Source: Paenibacillus antibioticophila (GTDB lineage Bacteria; Bacillota; Bacilli; Paenibacillales; Paenibacillaceae). Taken from it: a DNA stretch of 42,124 nucleotides. The position numbers and the translations under genes were made by a program. A model generated the notes under the pieces. The model did not search any database. It saw only the letters and a program-made list of their open reading frames with translations, and was not told the DNA's origin. Shown here in pieces: positions 32,858 to 40,371 of this stretch. Location: contig NZ_HG005139.1 in NCBI RefSeq assembly GCF_000455265.1, positions 1,605,052-1,647,175 on the forward strand, in the 5' to 3' direction. Position 1 is the stretch's first letter; each line of letters starts with the position of its first letter.

Positions 32858-33547
32858 ATGATTAAAGGATTGTTATTCGATTTGGATAATACGTTGATGG
32901 ATCGGGACTGGACCTTTCAAGAGTTTTCCCGTCAGCTGGTTAGAGAACTGTTAAGTGAACAGGATCAGGAGAAGCAAGAGCAAATTGTTGCGTACATGAT
33001 TGAAAGCGATGCGGATGGTTACCGGCCGAAGGATGGCTTTTTCCTTGAATTGATCGAGCGGCTTCCATGGCGCGTCAAGCCTGTATTGTCCGAGGTCCAG
33101 GCCTATTACAACGAGCACTACATGAAGCATGCCAGAGTTATGACCCATGCGCTGGATACGCTGAAATCCTGCCGGGAAGCGGGATATAAGCTTGGTGTAA
33201 TCACAAACGGGCTTAGCACTGTTCAGCATGGCAAGATCGATCGGCTTGAGCTGCGGGATTATTTTGACGCTATTATCGTCTCCGGAGATCATGGGATGAA
33301 GAAGCCTGACCGGCAAATTTATGAGTTGGCTTTGAAAAGACTCGGTACAGCGGCGGAGGAAACGCTAATCATTGGGGATCATCCGGTTAATGATATCTGG
33401 GGAGCCTCCAGAGCGGGAATCCGTGGAATATGGCTGAAACGCAAGCATGCATGGCCGGAGACTATGACGGATGCAACGCCGCTTCATGCTGTGCATGAAC
33501 TGGACGAAGTCGTATCGATTTTGAGGAATCTACAAACTCAGGCTTGA
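32858..33547 (+). CDS. HAD-family hydrolase (YjjG-like)
   Basis: A 229-aa HAD phosphatase. Motif I is FDLDNTLMDRD (Asp nucleophile and acid/base), motif II VITNGLS, motif III K in MKKPDRQIYELAL, motif IV IIGDHPVNDI. The helical cap between motifs I and II is of the kind found in YjjG pyrimidine nucleotidases and YfnB-like enzymes. The substrate is unknown. The ATG at 32858 with GGGGGAG at 6 bases is chosen over a TTG at 32843. The promoter of the next unit overlaps its last codons. Confidence 0.88.
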   Translation: MIKGLLFDLDNTLMDRDWTFQEFSRQLVRELLSEQDQEKQEQIVAYMIESDADGYRPKDGFFLELIERLPWRVKPVLSEVQAYYNEHYMKHARVMTHALDTLKSCREAGYKLGVITNGLSTVQHGKIDRLELRDYFDAIIVSGDHGMKKPDRQIYELALKRLGTAAEETLIIGDHPVNDIWGASRAGIRGIWLKRKHAWPETMTDATPLHAVHELDEVVSILRNLQTQA

Positions 33548-33573
33548 CAAATAAAATGACCGTTCATTATGAT
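33544..33573 (+). promoter_or_regulatory. strong sigma-A promoter of the rsgA-type leader
   Basis: TTGACA (33544-33549), 18 bases, TATGAT (33568-33573). The -35 overlaps the stop codon of the HAD gene. Transcription would start about 25 bases before the 31-codon ORF. Confidence 0.8.
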
Positions 33574-33605
33574 TAAGAAAATGTTTGTTAAAGGAGGCTG
33601 TTACT

Positions 33606-33701
33606 ATGAGCAGAATGACATATTCGATTGAACTGTTGCTTGTCGTACCGTTTAGAGCCTCTGATAAGGTAAGCTATTTGCATCGGGAATTGCAGCCTTG
33701 A
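33606..33701 (+). CDS. 31-aa small ORF in the leader of the RsgA-type gene
   Basis: ATG at 33606 with a perfect AAAGGAGG at 8 bases. The peptide starts MSRMTYSIELLLVVPF and ends SYLHRELQP. It has its own promoter and is followed 47 bases later by an intrinsic terminator. It is too short for the usual gene callers and I recognise no family. Two readings fit: a translated leader peptide for attenuation of the GTPase gene downstream, or an independent small (hydrophobic-start) protein. Confidence 0.6.
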   Translation: MSRMTYSIELLLVVPFRASDKVSYLHRELQP

Positions 33702-33748
33702 ACTGATCCTGGATCCGTGTTCGAGCGTTATTTCCGTATGATAATACT

Positions 33749-33781
33749 ACCGCAGGGGCGCCTTGGCCCCTGCGGTTTTTT
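33749..33781 (+). terminator. first terminator of the rsgA-type leader
   Basis: A perfect 10-bp stem ACCGCAGGGG/CCCCTGCGGT with an 8-nt loop (CGCCTTGG), followed by T6. Confidence 0.93.
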
Positions 33782-33829
33782 ATGCTCTTTCGCTCATTCA
33801 ACAAAAGGTGGATGAATCGCGGAGTAGTG

Positions 33830-33858
33830 GACGCAGGTAGATGGCCTGCGTCTTTTTT
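33830..33858 (+). terminator. second terminator of the rsgA-type leader
   Basis: A perfect 8-bp stem GACGCAGG/CCTGCGTC with a 7-nt loop (TAGATGG), followed by T6. The CGCAGG/CCTGCG core is shared with the first terminator, so arms of the two can pair with each other. Confidence 0.9.
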
Positions 33859-33900
33859 GTGTTGATCTAAGGATGAAAATAACCATTTGGAGGAATTGAA

Positions 33901-35043
33901 TTGAACATGCATACAGGTGGAAATGAACATCGTAATATCCAGACAGGTCATGAATGGCTTAACAGGTTTGGCTGGAATGCAAGAGCGGAATCAAGCTTCG
34001 CGGAACAGTCTCGGGAAGGGATGTTCCCAGCCCGGATCACAGCGGATCATGGACAGAAATACAAGATTGTCTCCGAGCGCGGAGAAGGCTGGGCAGAGCT
34101 GTCGGGACGGCAAAAATATGAGCTTGAAGAGCGAAGCGCCTTCCCGGCCGTGGGGGATTGGGTCTTGTTAAGATACTTGACCGAGACGGCGCCAGATGGC
34201 ATGATCCATGGCTTGCTTCCCCGCAGCAGCCGAATTTCGCGGCGTTCTGCGGGAACCGTGCCCGTAGAGCAATTGATTGCGGTTAATGTTGATCTGCTCC
34301 TGCTTGTGGCCGCATTGAACCATGACTTTAACCTGCGCAGACTGGAGCGTTACCTGGTTATGGCTTGGAACAGCGGCGCCAATCCGGTGATTCTGCTTAG
34401 TAAAGCTGATCTTGCCGAGGACCCGGAGGCTATTATCGCTGCAGTGGAGGCGATAGCTCCCGGGGTTCCTGTCATTGCTGTCAGCGCCAAGGAAAACCAA
34501 GGGAGGGAGCAGCTTGAAGCTCTATTGAAGCCAGGGCTCACGATCGCGATGACAGGCTCTTCCGGAGCGGGAAAGTCAACGATTCTGAACTGGCTGTGCG
34601 GTGAGGAGCTGCAGGCAACTACGGAGGTGCGCGAGGATGACAGTCGAGGCCGCCATACGACAACTCACCGCGAGTTATTCCCGCTTCCTCAAGGAGCGGT
34701 AATGATCGATACTCCCGGAATGAGAGAGCTTCAATTGTGGGAAGACGAGGACGGGGGATGGGCCGAGGCCTTTGCCGATATCGAGAAGCTGGCTGCTGAC
34801 TGCCGATTCAAGGATTGCAGACATGAGCAAGAAGCGGGCTGTGCTGTGCTGGCGGCAATCCGCAATGGGGAGCTTGAACGCAAACGGCTGGATAATTACC
34901 GGAGAACGGAGCGGGAATTGAAGTATCAGCATGCGAAGGAGAATCAGAGGAAGAGGTCGCAGCATCGAACGGGAGGAAAAAAAGAGCTCCGCCGCGACAA
35001 GGGAGCGCAGCGGAGACGTTATGAGCTTGAGCCAATGGACTAA
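33901..35043 (+). CDS. rsgA: RsgA-type circularly permuted GTPase
   Basis: Ribosome small-subunit-dependent GTPase A, which helps mature the 30S subunit. The 380-aa protein has an N-terminal OB fold, then the permuted G domain with motifs in the order G4 (LLSKADL), G5 (AVSAKE), G1 (GSSGAGKST, about 218-226), G3 (DTPG), and a zinc-binding end (DCRFKDCRHEQEAGC). A Lys/Arg-rich tail of about 45 residues follows. It starts WLNRFGWNARAESSFAEQ, the pattern of the second RsgA copy found in many Bacilli rather than the housekeeping one; this is a judgement. The TTG at 33901 has GGAGG at 7 bases, the ATG at 33907 at 13. It lies behind a leader with two terminators. Confidence 0.88.
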   Translation: MNMHTGGNEHRNIQTGHEWLNRFGWNARAESSFAEQSREGMFPARITADHGQKYKIVSERGEGWAELSGRQKYELEERSAFPAVGDWVLLRYLTETAPDGMIHGLLPRSSRISRRSAGTVPVEQLIAVNVDLLLLVAALNHDFNLRRLERYLVMAWNSGANPVILLSKADLAEDPEAIIAAVEAIAPGVPVIAVSAKENQGREQLEALLKPGLTIAMTGSSGAGKSTILNWLCGEELQATTEVREDDSRGRHTTTHRELFPLPQGAVMIDTPGMRELQLWEDEDGGWAEAFADIEKLAADCRFKDCRHEQEAGCAVLAAIRNGELERKRLDNYRRTERELKYQHAKENQRKRSQHRTGGKKELRRDKGAQRRRYELEPMD

Positions 35044-35838
35044 TCAGGATTGGCGCAATGGGAGCCATTGCAATACATCCTGGATTCGGGCGTCCCAGTA
35101 TTCCCAGTCATGGGCGCCCGGTCCTTCCTCATAGGTCAGTTCCAAGCCCGCATGACGGCAGGCATCCCGGAAGATCAGATTATCCTGGTATAGAAAATCT
35201 TCCGTCCCGCAGCACTGATATAGACGGGGAAGCAGTTGACGCTGTTCATCCGTCTGGAAATTCCCGAGCAAGTGGATCAGATCATTGTCCGTCCCAGCCG
35301 GACCTTTCGGTCCGAAAATGCGTCTGAACAAGTGAGTCCTCTGCGACTCTTCATTTTCTCTCATAAAGATACCCGATGTATGAAGTGCCCCGGAAAGACT
35401 TGCCGCCGCAGCGAACATATCAGGTCGGCGAAGAGCGAGCTTGAAGGCGCCGTATCCCCCCATAGATAAACCTGCGACAAAGTTGTCCTCCTTGCGGCTG
35501 GAGAGCGGAAAGAAGGAACGGCATTTGGCAGGGAGCTCTTCACTAATAAAGGTCCAGTAACGATTGCCTTCCGCCATATCCGTATAGAAGCTTAGGTCGA
35601 CTTGCGGCATAACTACGGCTAAACCCAGCCTTGAAACGTAGCGTTCAATCGAGGTTCTGCGCAGCCAGATAGTGTCATCGTCAGACATGCCATGAAGCAG
35701 ATACAATGTAGGATGCAGTCCGTCGCTGCTTAGTCCTTTCATTCCGATTTGTCCATAGGTGGTCTCTGGCAAAATAACAGTCATGGAGGTGCTGATTCCC
35801 AACACATCCGAAAAAAAGCGAACTTGCATGAGAGCCAT
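35044..35838 (-). CDS. alpha/beta-hydrolase esterase (EstA / S-formylglutathione hydrolase-like)
   Basis: A 264-aa carboxylesterase of the esterase-D superfamily. The nucleophile elbow GLSMGG (Ser about 144), [13 protein letters not shown] for the oxyanion region, [10 protein letters not shown] for the acidic residue and GAHDWEYWD for the catalytic His are all present, as in tributyrin esterases. Cytosolic (no signal peptide). AAGGAGATT lies 9 bases before the ATG. Its stop codon directly abuts that of the convergent rsgA gene. Confidence 0.9.
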   Translation of the reverse strand: MALMQVRFFSDVLGISTSMTVILPETTYGQIGMKGLSSDGLHPTLYLLHGMSDDDTIWLRRTSIERYVSRLGLAVVMPQVDLSFYTDMAEGNRYWTFISEELPAKCRSFFPLSSRKEDNFVAGLSMGGYGAFKLALRRPDMFAAAASLSGALHTSGIFMRENEESQRTHLFRRIFGPKGPAGTDNDLIHLLGNFQTDEQRQLLPRLYQCCGTEDFLYQDNLIFRDACRHAGLELTYEEGPGAHDWEYWDARIQDVLQWLPLRQS

Positions 35839-36030
35839 AGAATAATCTCCTTCCGGTGGAAGCCGCGGCTTCTATGTATGATGAGTGCATGTTATTTCCA
35901 TTATAGTACGTTGAGAGAACGGTTACAAAATGAAACGTTTAAAAGCTTGGGAACGGTTTATATTAGGGGTATAAGAGCAGAGGGAAATGTCCCCCGTCGG
36001 GTGAGACTGAATTCCAAGGAGGAGATGAAC

Positions 36031-36162
36031 ATGGGGATTGATCGCTTCCTGATTTATAAAATCAACACCTGCACCTATGAGCCGATGAGGATCAATTTGT
36101 TGAAGCTGCTGTTGATCCGGATTGAAAAGGCGTTGGGGGAGGAAGAAGCAATCCAGAAATGA
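36031..36162 (+). CDS. small protein of unknown function, 43 aa
   Basis: ATG at 36031 with AAGGAGGAG 6 bases upstream. The peptide begins MGIDRFLIYKINTCTYEPM, continues with a hydrophobic/basic helix (NLLKLLLIRIEKAL) and ends acidic. The frame is open further upstream but without SD or plausible protein. It is followed by a perfect 18-bp hairpin. Upstream, TGAAAC (35931-35936) and, 17 bases on, CGGTTT resemble an ECF-sigma promoter loosely. Function not recognised; a membrane-surface role is a guess from the amphipathic helix. Confidence 0.6.
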   Translation: MGIDRFLIYKINTCTYEPMRINLLKLLLIRIEKALGEEEAIQK

Positions 36163-36200
36163 AGAACCAGCCGCCGGAAGGCTCCGGCGGCTGGTTCTTC
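36161..36200. terminator. perfect 18-bp hairpin, probable bidirectional terminator
   Basis: GAAGAACCAGCCGCCGGA pairs perfectly with TCCGGCGGCTGGTTCTTC across the loop AGGC, between two convergent small genes. It starts inside the stop codon of the 43-aa ORF. Neither side has a long T tract, but the arms end in GAAGAA/TTCTTC. Confidence 0.7.
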
Positions 36201-36226
36201 ATATTGGATCATCGTTTGATTTAAGA

Positions 36227-36466
36227 TTAATAAAGCGACAGTGCGAGTGAATCGAATTCGCTCTTACTGTGAAGGATAGCCTCGGAGCCTTCAATTTCAA
36301 TACTGATGAGCGAGGCCAGACATTTTTTCAGCGCGTTTTTACCAAACAGATATTTGTTCTCGAGCGCGCTGGTCAGCAGTCTTAAGGTACGCTGTACAGG
36401 TTGCTTGGTATCGGTATTAAAATATACGGGTACTTGGTTGTCCTGGAAAGTTATTAGAATTCTCAT
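36227..36466 (-). CDS. small protein of unknown function, 79 aa
   Basis: A 79-aa soluble protein starting MRILITFQDNQVPVYFNTDT, with AGAGGTGAT before the ATG. It looks like a compact alpha/beta fold (strand-rich start, helix KNALKKCLASLIS, strand IEIEGSEAILH). No family recognised. Monocistronic, convergent with the 43-aa ORF, and divergent from the 257-aa gene. Confidence 0.7.
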   Translation of the reverse strand: MRILITFQDNQVPVYFNTDTKQPVQRTLRLLTSALENKYLFGKNALKKCLASLISIEIEGSEAILHSKSEFDSLALSLY

Positions 36467-36623
36467 AGTTAATCACCTCTATACAGTGGTCTCATTGTAG
36501 ACATTGTAAAGTAGAAATCTTAAAAATTCATTAAGATAACATTATAATTCGATTAATGTTTTGTGACGGAGTAACAATTATAATGTAATCTATCCACTTT
36601 CGGCTTGAAAAGGAGGAGTGAAT

Positions 36624-37397
36624 ATGCAGGAGGATTTTGTAACGGAGAGAAAAGAAGTAACTCTATCTGCCGAAGAATTCTACGGGACCGCTTGTCATTG
36701 GGGGATCGGCGAAGTATTGCACAGGCTGGATTCATCTTGGAGTGGCTCGAAGCAAGCACCGGAAAGACTACCTGCCTGGGCATCTGATTTAACGGCCTCT
36801 TCCTTTCGAGGATGTTGGATGCGTTATCATTTGGAGGAAGAAGCTGGAGAAGAGTTCATTCATTGCTGTGAAGGGCAGGTTATCTGGGGTAAACGGATGG
36901 GAGAGGCTTCTTCCTCGTTCAAGCTGTGTGGAGAGCAAGTACGGGAATCGTTATGTCGAGAATGGGCGAAAAGGGCTTGTCAGAGTATACGGACTGAGGA
37001 AAACCGAGCCGAGATGCCAGCGCTGCTGCTGTCCAGAAACGAATATGATACCTTGATTCCTCGCTTGAAGGAGATGGAACTGGATGAACTCATGAACAGA
37101 CTGGCCGTCCATTCCGGAGATCATGAGGGGAGCATCGCTCTTGCCAGAAGTCTGAAGCGGCCCGGCTCGCATGGGGAGATTCTATTTTATGGCAAGGATT
37201 CGGGCTGTGAGAGGCTGGAGCTTCATCAGGTGCGGTTTATCTCTACCGATCATATCAACTGGATCCTGAGAGAAAGCACAGGGGACAGGGAGGATTGGCT
37301 GATTGCTTCTCCATCAAGCCGCTATAAATTTCAGGAGATGCTGGAGTCGTGGCTCATGCATTCCCCCTCTGTTGAAACATATAAACAATGTCCTTAA
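36624..37397 (+). CDS. unrecognised 257-aa protein
   Basis: ATG at 36624 with AGGAGG at 7 bases; a GTG two codons upstream overlaps the SD. The protein is acidic, soluble and contains several Cys and Trp (YGTACHWGIGEVLHRLD, FRGCWMRYHLEEE, HCCEGQVIW). No signal peptide, membrane span or known motif is seen. It has its own terminator and precedes the GntR-ABC operon, but does not appear to be part of it. Confidence 0.7.
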   Translation: MQEDFVTERKEVTLSAEEFYGTACHWGIGEVLHRLDSSWSGSKQAPERLPAWASDLTASSFRGCWMRYHLEEEAGEEFIHCCEGQVIWGKRMGEASSSFKLCGEQVRESLCREWAKRACQSIRTEENRAEMPALLLSRNEYDTLIPRLKEMELDELMNRLAVHSGDHEGSIALARSLKRPGSHGEILFYGKDSGCERLELHQVRFISTDHINWILRESTGDREDWLIASPSSRYKFQEMLESWLMHSPSVETYKQCP

Positions 37398-37415
37398 ATG
37401 GGTTGCGAATCATAG

Positions 37416-37444
37416 ACCTCATCCATTCGGGTGAGGTATTTTTG
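37416..37444 (+). terminator. terminator of the 257-aa gene
   Basis: ACCTCA pairs with TGAGGT across a 10-nt loop that can pair further, followed by ATTTTTG. Confidence 0.7.
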
Positions 37445-37486
37445 TTGCATTTAGTGTATATAATGTATATATTGTATATATACATT
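37445..37486 (+). promoter_or_regulatory. promoter and palindromic operator of the GntR-ABC operon
   Basis: A perfect inverted repeat AATGTATATA-ttgta-TATATACATT occupies 37462-37486. It overlaps a likely -10 (TATATT, 37468-37473) 17 bases from TTGCAT (37445-37450). YtrA-type GntR repressors bind AT-rich palindromes over their own promoters, so autorepression is expected. Confidence 0.6.
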
Positions 37487-37517
37487 ACTGTGACAGATAG
37501 GGCGGTGATTGAGCCGA

Positions 37518-37907
37518 ATGAATATTTTATTGAATCCCTCTTCAGGAGAGCCTATCTACCTGCAGATTGTAAGGCAGATTAGAGCCAGCATATTGCAAGG
37601 AGATTTGCTCCCGGGAACTCCGTTGCCGTCGATCCGTCAGCTTGCGAAGGATCTGCAGATCAGTGTCATTACAACCAAGCGAGCTTACAGCGAGCTGGAA
37701 GCTGAAGGGCTGATCGACTCTATGGTCGGAAAGGGGTCCTTCGTATCGGGAGGCAGCCCGGAGTTTATCCGTGAGCAACGGATGCGCAGGATTGAGGAGA
37801 GAATTCAGGAATTGCTTATCGAGTGCCGCAGCATTCCGTTAAGCACGAATGAGCTGATCGACTGGATCAGATTATTGGAAGGAGAGATCGGGCATGACGG
37901 CAATTGA
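37518..37907 (+). CDS. GntR-family repressor, YtrA subfamily
   Basis: A 129-aa regulator. Its N-terminal winged helix (GEPIYLQIVRQIRASILQGD, LPSIRQLAKDLQISVITTKRAYSELEAEGLI, GKGSFVSG) is followed by only about 50 helical residues, the short C-terminal dimer region typical of YtrA rather than FadR or HutC types. The ATG at 37518 has GGCGGTGAT 8 bases upstream; the TTG at 37509 is less likely. It overlaps the ABC ATPase gene by 14 bases, so it probably regulates this ABC operon. Confidence 0.9.
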   Translation: MNILLNPSSGEPIYLQIVRQIRASILQGDLLPGTPLPSIRQLAKDLQISVITTKRAYSELEAEGLIDSMVGKGSFVSGGSPEFIREQRMRRIEERIQELLIECRSIPLSTNELIDWIRLLEGEIGHDGN

Positions 37908-38760
37908 TGTTCAGGGATTGAGCAAGCGAATGAATGGCTTTGCACTGCAACAGGTTTCGTTTTCCGTACCAAAGGGTTATATCACCGGGCTCATTGGTCC
38001 AAACGGCGCGGGTAAGAGTACATTAATTAAGATAATGATGGGGATGGTCACACCAGATCAAGGCAGCATCACCATTCACGGACAGAGTGCGGGGATTGCC
38101 GGAGCAGCATATAAAGCGAATATTGGTTATGTTTCGGATGAGAATATTTACTATGACACCTTGACTCTCGGAGAAATGAAGGAGATTTTCAAATCGTTCT
38201 ATCCGCGCTGGGATGAGGGGCAGTTCAAGGAATATCTGGATCGCTTCGAGCTGCCTGTAAAGAAGAAAATCAAGGACTGCTCGAAGGGAATGAAGACCAA
38301 ATTTGCTCTGGCACTCGCGCTGTCGCATCATCCGGACCTGCTTATTATGGATGAGCCAACGGCAGGCCTGGACCCGATATTCCGCAGAGAGCTGCTCGAA
38401 TTGCTGGCGGAGTTCATTCAGGATGAGAAGCGGACGGTGCTGTTCTCGACCCATTTGACGACCGATCTGGATAAAGTAGCGGATTATATTACCTTCATTC
38501 ACCGCGGGAAGCTGGCCTTCTCCCAGACTAAGGAAGAGATCCTTGAGCGTCATCTGATTGTTAAGGGCAGCAAGGAACTGCTTGACTCAGATACCCGCAA
38601 GGAGTTTGTCGGTCTGCGCGAGACGGATTTTGGATTCGAGGGCCTTACTGCGGACGGAAGCCGGCTGCAATCGATCTTCGGCAGCAGCGCTCTTTATCAT
38701 CAGCCGACACTTGAGGATATTATGTACTATACGGCCAAGGGAGGGAAGGCATATGCATAG
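37894..38760 (+). CDS. ABC transporter ATP-binding protein
   Basis: A 288-aa ATPase with Walker A GPNGAGKST, Walker B LLIMDEPTAGLD, a degenerate signature (CSKGMKTKFALA in place of LSGGQ), and H-loop FSTHLTTDLDKVAD. The signature CSKGM is common in ABC-2 ATPases of the YtrB type. It supplies energy to the permease encoded by the next gene, which it overlaps by 8 bases. The substrate is unknown; related YtrA-regulated systems answer to cell-wall stress. Confidence 0.9.
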   Translation: MTAIDVQGLSKRMNGFALQQVSFSVPKGYITGLIGPNGAGKSTLIKIMMGMVTPDQGSITIHGQSAGIAGAAYKANIGYVSDENIYYDTLTLGEMKEIFKSFYPRWDEGQFKEYLDRFELPVKKKIKDCSKGMKTKFALALALSHHPDLLIMDEPTAGLDPIFRRELLELLAEFIQDEKRTVLFSTHLTTDLDKVADYITFIHRGKLAFSQTKEEILERHLIVKGSKELLDSDTRKEFVGLRETDFGFEGLTADGSRLQSIFGSSALYHQPTLEDIMYYTAKGGKAYA

Positions 38761-39391
38761 CATCGGAGGGCTGATGAAGAAGGATTTTTTGTTGATTCGG
38801 CGTTTTATCTGGCTTCTGGCCATTTATGCGGTTGTCTTCTCGGGAATAATGCAAAAGGAAAATCATACGCTCATTTACAGTCTGTTCCCGGGTTTATTGC
38901 TTATTCTGGGCATCAGCTCGGACTCGCAGCGTTCTGCACAGCAGTTCTTGGTCAGCCTGCCCGTTCCAAGGAACCGTCTTGTCTTGTCCAAATACCTCTC
39001 TTCATTAATCTTGGTCGTGGCAGCAGTACTGATCGCTACGGGTATGAATTTTGCTTCCGATCTGCTGTATGGACACCCGGTTCATTTAGATTTGATGCTG
39101 ATCGTCGGGACCTTTCTTTCCATGGTCGTTTTTATGTCCATTTATCTGCCTTTCTTTTACTGGCTTGGGCTCAAGGGGTTTCAGGTGGTAAATGTCGTGA
39201 TGATGATCGCGATTATGGTGGCGAATGGAGTTATGACCTCGCTGCTGACAGCATCGGATTTCCGATTTTTGCAGGACCGTTTTCTCGAGCAGCCGGGCTT
39301 GTCGTGGATTTTTCTGATTTTGCTGACGCTTCTTGTCTCTGTAATTTCCTATCTTATCTCATGCAGAGCATTTCGTACGAGGGATCTATAA
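38753..39391 (+). CDS. ABC-2 type permease
   Basis: A 212-aa membrane protein with about six hydrophobic spans, starting MHSIGGLMKKDFLLIRRFIW, a usual ABC-2 permease N-terminus. The motif LVSLPVPRNRLVLSKYLSSL after TM2 is typical of this group. The ATG at 38753 with GGGAGGGA at 6 bases is used; the open frame from 38558 lies inside the ATPase gene in another frame and is not coding. It is the third gene of the GntR-ATPase-permease operon. Confidence 0.88.
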   Translation: MHSIGGLMKKDFLLIRRFIWLLAIYAVVFSGIMQKENHTLIYSLFPGLLLILGISSDSQRSAQQFLVSLPVPRNRLVLSKYLSSLILVVAAVLIATGMNFASDLLYGHPVHLDLMLIVGTFLSMVVFMSIYLPFFYWLGLKGFQVVNVVMMIAIMVANGVMTSLLTASDFRFLQDRFLEQPGLSWIFLILLTLLVSVISYLISCRAFRTRDL

Positions 39392-39491
39392 GCTTGTTCG
39401 GTGATTAAAACGCCCCCCTTTATGGGTAATCTTGAGACAGGTGCTTAACCTAAGTCAATTTCCCATACTGAAAATAGGAGCGTGTATCATC

Positions 39492-40298
39492 ATGGCTGAA
39501 AATAACGGAATCCGTCAACGCTTTCAGGGCAAGACGGCAATTGTGACAGGCGCGGGCTCCGGGATCGGCAAAGCGGCTGCAATCAAGCTGGCTAGTGAAG
39601 GAGCCAAAGTTGCGCTCTTTGATCTGCTCAATGATCGAACGCACACAACGGAACATCAAATCAATCAAATTTACCGTGGTGTCTCCCGGGCATTCGATGT
39701 TGATATCTCTGACCCGCAGCGGGTGGAGAAGGCGGTGAATGAGGCTGTCGAGGCTTTCGGCGGAATCGATATTGTGTTCGCCAATGCAGGAATTAACGGC
39801 ACACTGGCTCCGGTGGAAGAGATGAGCTTCGAGGATTGGGAGCGAACGATGCGAATCAACCTGAACGGAACCTTCCTGACGGTTAAATATACGGTTCCCC
39901 ATTTAAAGCGGCAAGGCGGCGGAAGCATCATTATTACCAGCTCGATCAACGGGAACGACAGGTTCTCAGGCTTTGGAATGACGGCTTATAGTACGACAAA
40001 AGCAGGACAGGTGGCATTTTCAAAAATGGCGGCACTGGAGCTTGCGAAGTTTAAAATCCGGGTCAACTCGATTTGCCCGGGCGCTATCGCCACGAACATT
40101 GATTCAAGCACCGAGGTCAGCGATGAGCTGGACGGGATTGTCATTCCGGTTGAATATCCGGAAGGCTCGCAGCCTCTGGCGGACGGTCCGGGTCAACCTG
40201 AAAATGTGGCCGATCTGGTCGCATTTCTTGCATCCGACGAATCAAAGCACATTACCGGTGCCCGGATTGTGATCGACGGGGCGGAGTCACTGCTATAA
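39492..40298 (+). CDS. short-chain dehydrogenase/reductase (SDR)
   Basis: A 268-aa classical SDR. The cofactor motif TGAGSGIG, NAG (FANAGING), the catalytic Ser (ITSSINGN), the YSTTK active-site pair and the structural ICPGAI are all present. A DxxxD-like patch after beta-2 (FDLLNDRT) suggests NAD(H). The substrate is not identifiable. The ATG at 39492 has TAGGAG about 12 bases upstream. Monocistronic, convergent with gluQ. Confidence 0.88.
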   Translation: MAENNGIRQRFQGKTAIVTGAGSGIGKAAAIKLASEGAKVALFDLLNDRTHTTEHQINQIYRGVSRAFDVDISDPQRVEKAVNEAVEAFGGIDIVFANAGINGTLAPVEEMSFEDWERTMRINLNGTFLTVKYTVPHLKRQGGGSIIITSSINGNDRFSGFGMTAYSTTKAGQVAFSKMAALELAKFKIRVNSICPGAIATNIDSSTEVSDELDGIVIPVEYPEGSQPLADGPGQPENVADLVAFLASDESKHITGARIVIDGAESLL

Positions 40299-40325
40299 GT
40301 GCGTGTTGAATCTATAACAAATAGG

Positions 40326-40355
40326 AAGGGGGATCCTGCAAAGGGTCTCCCTTTT
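40326..40355. terminator. terminator between the SDR gene and gluQ
   Basis: AAGGGGGATCC pairs with GGGTCTCCCTT (one G-T and one mismatch), followed by TT and flanked so that it can serve both convergent genes. Confidence 0.65.
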
Positions 40356-40371
40356 GCTCGTTTTGAATAAG

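Noticed and set aside
38558..38752. N-terminal extension of the ABC permease
   Set aside because: It lies within the ATPase gene in another frame and reads as non-native sequence; the ATG at 38753 has a good SD.
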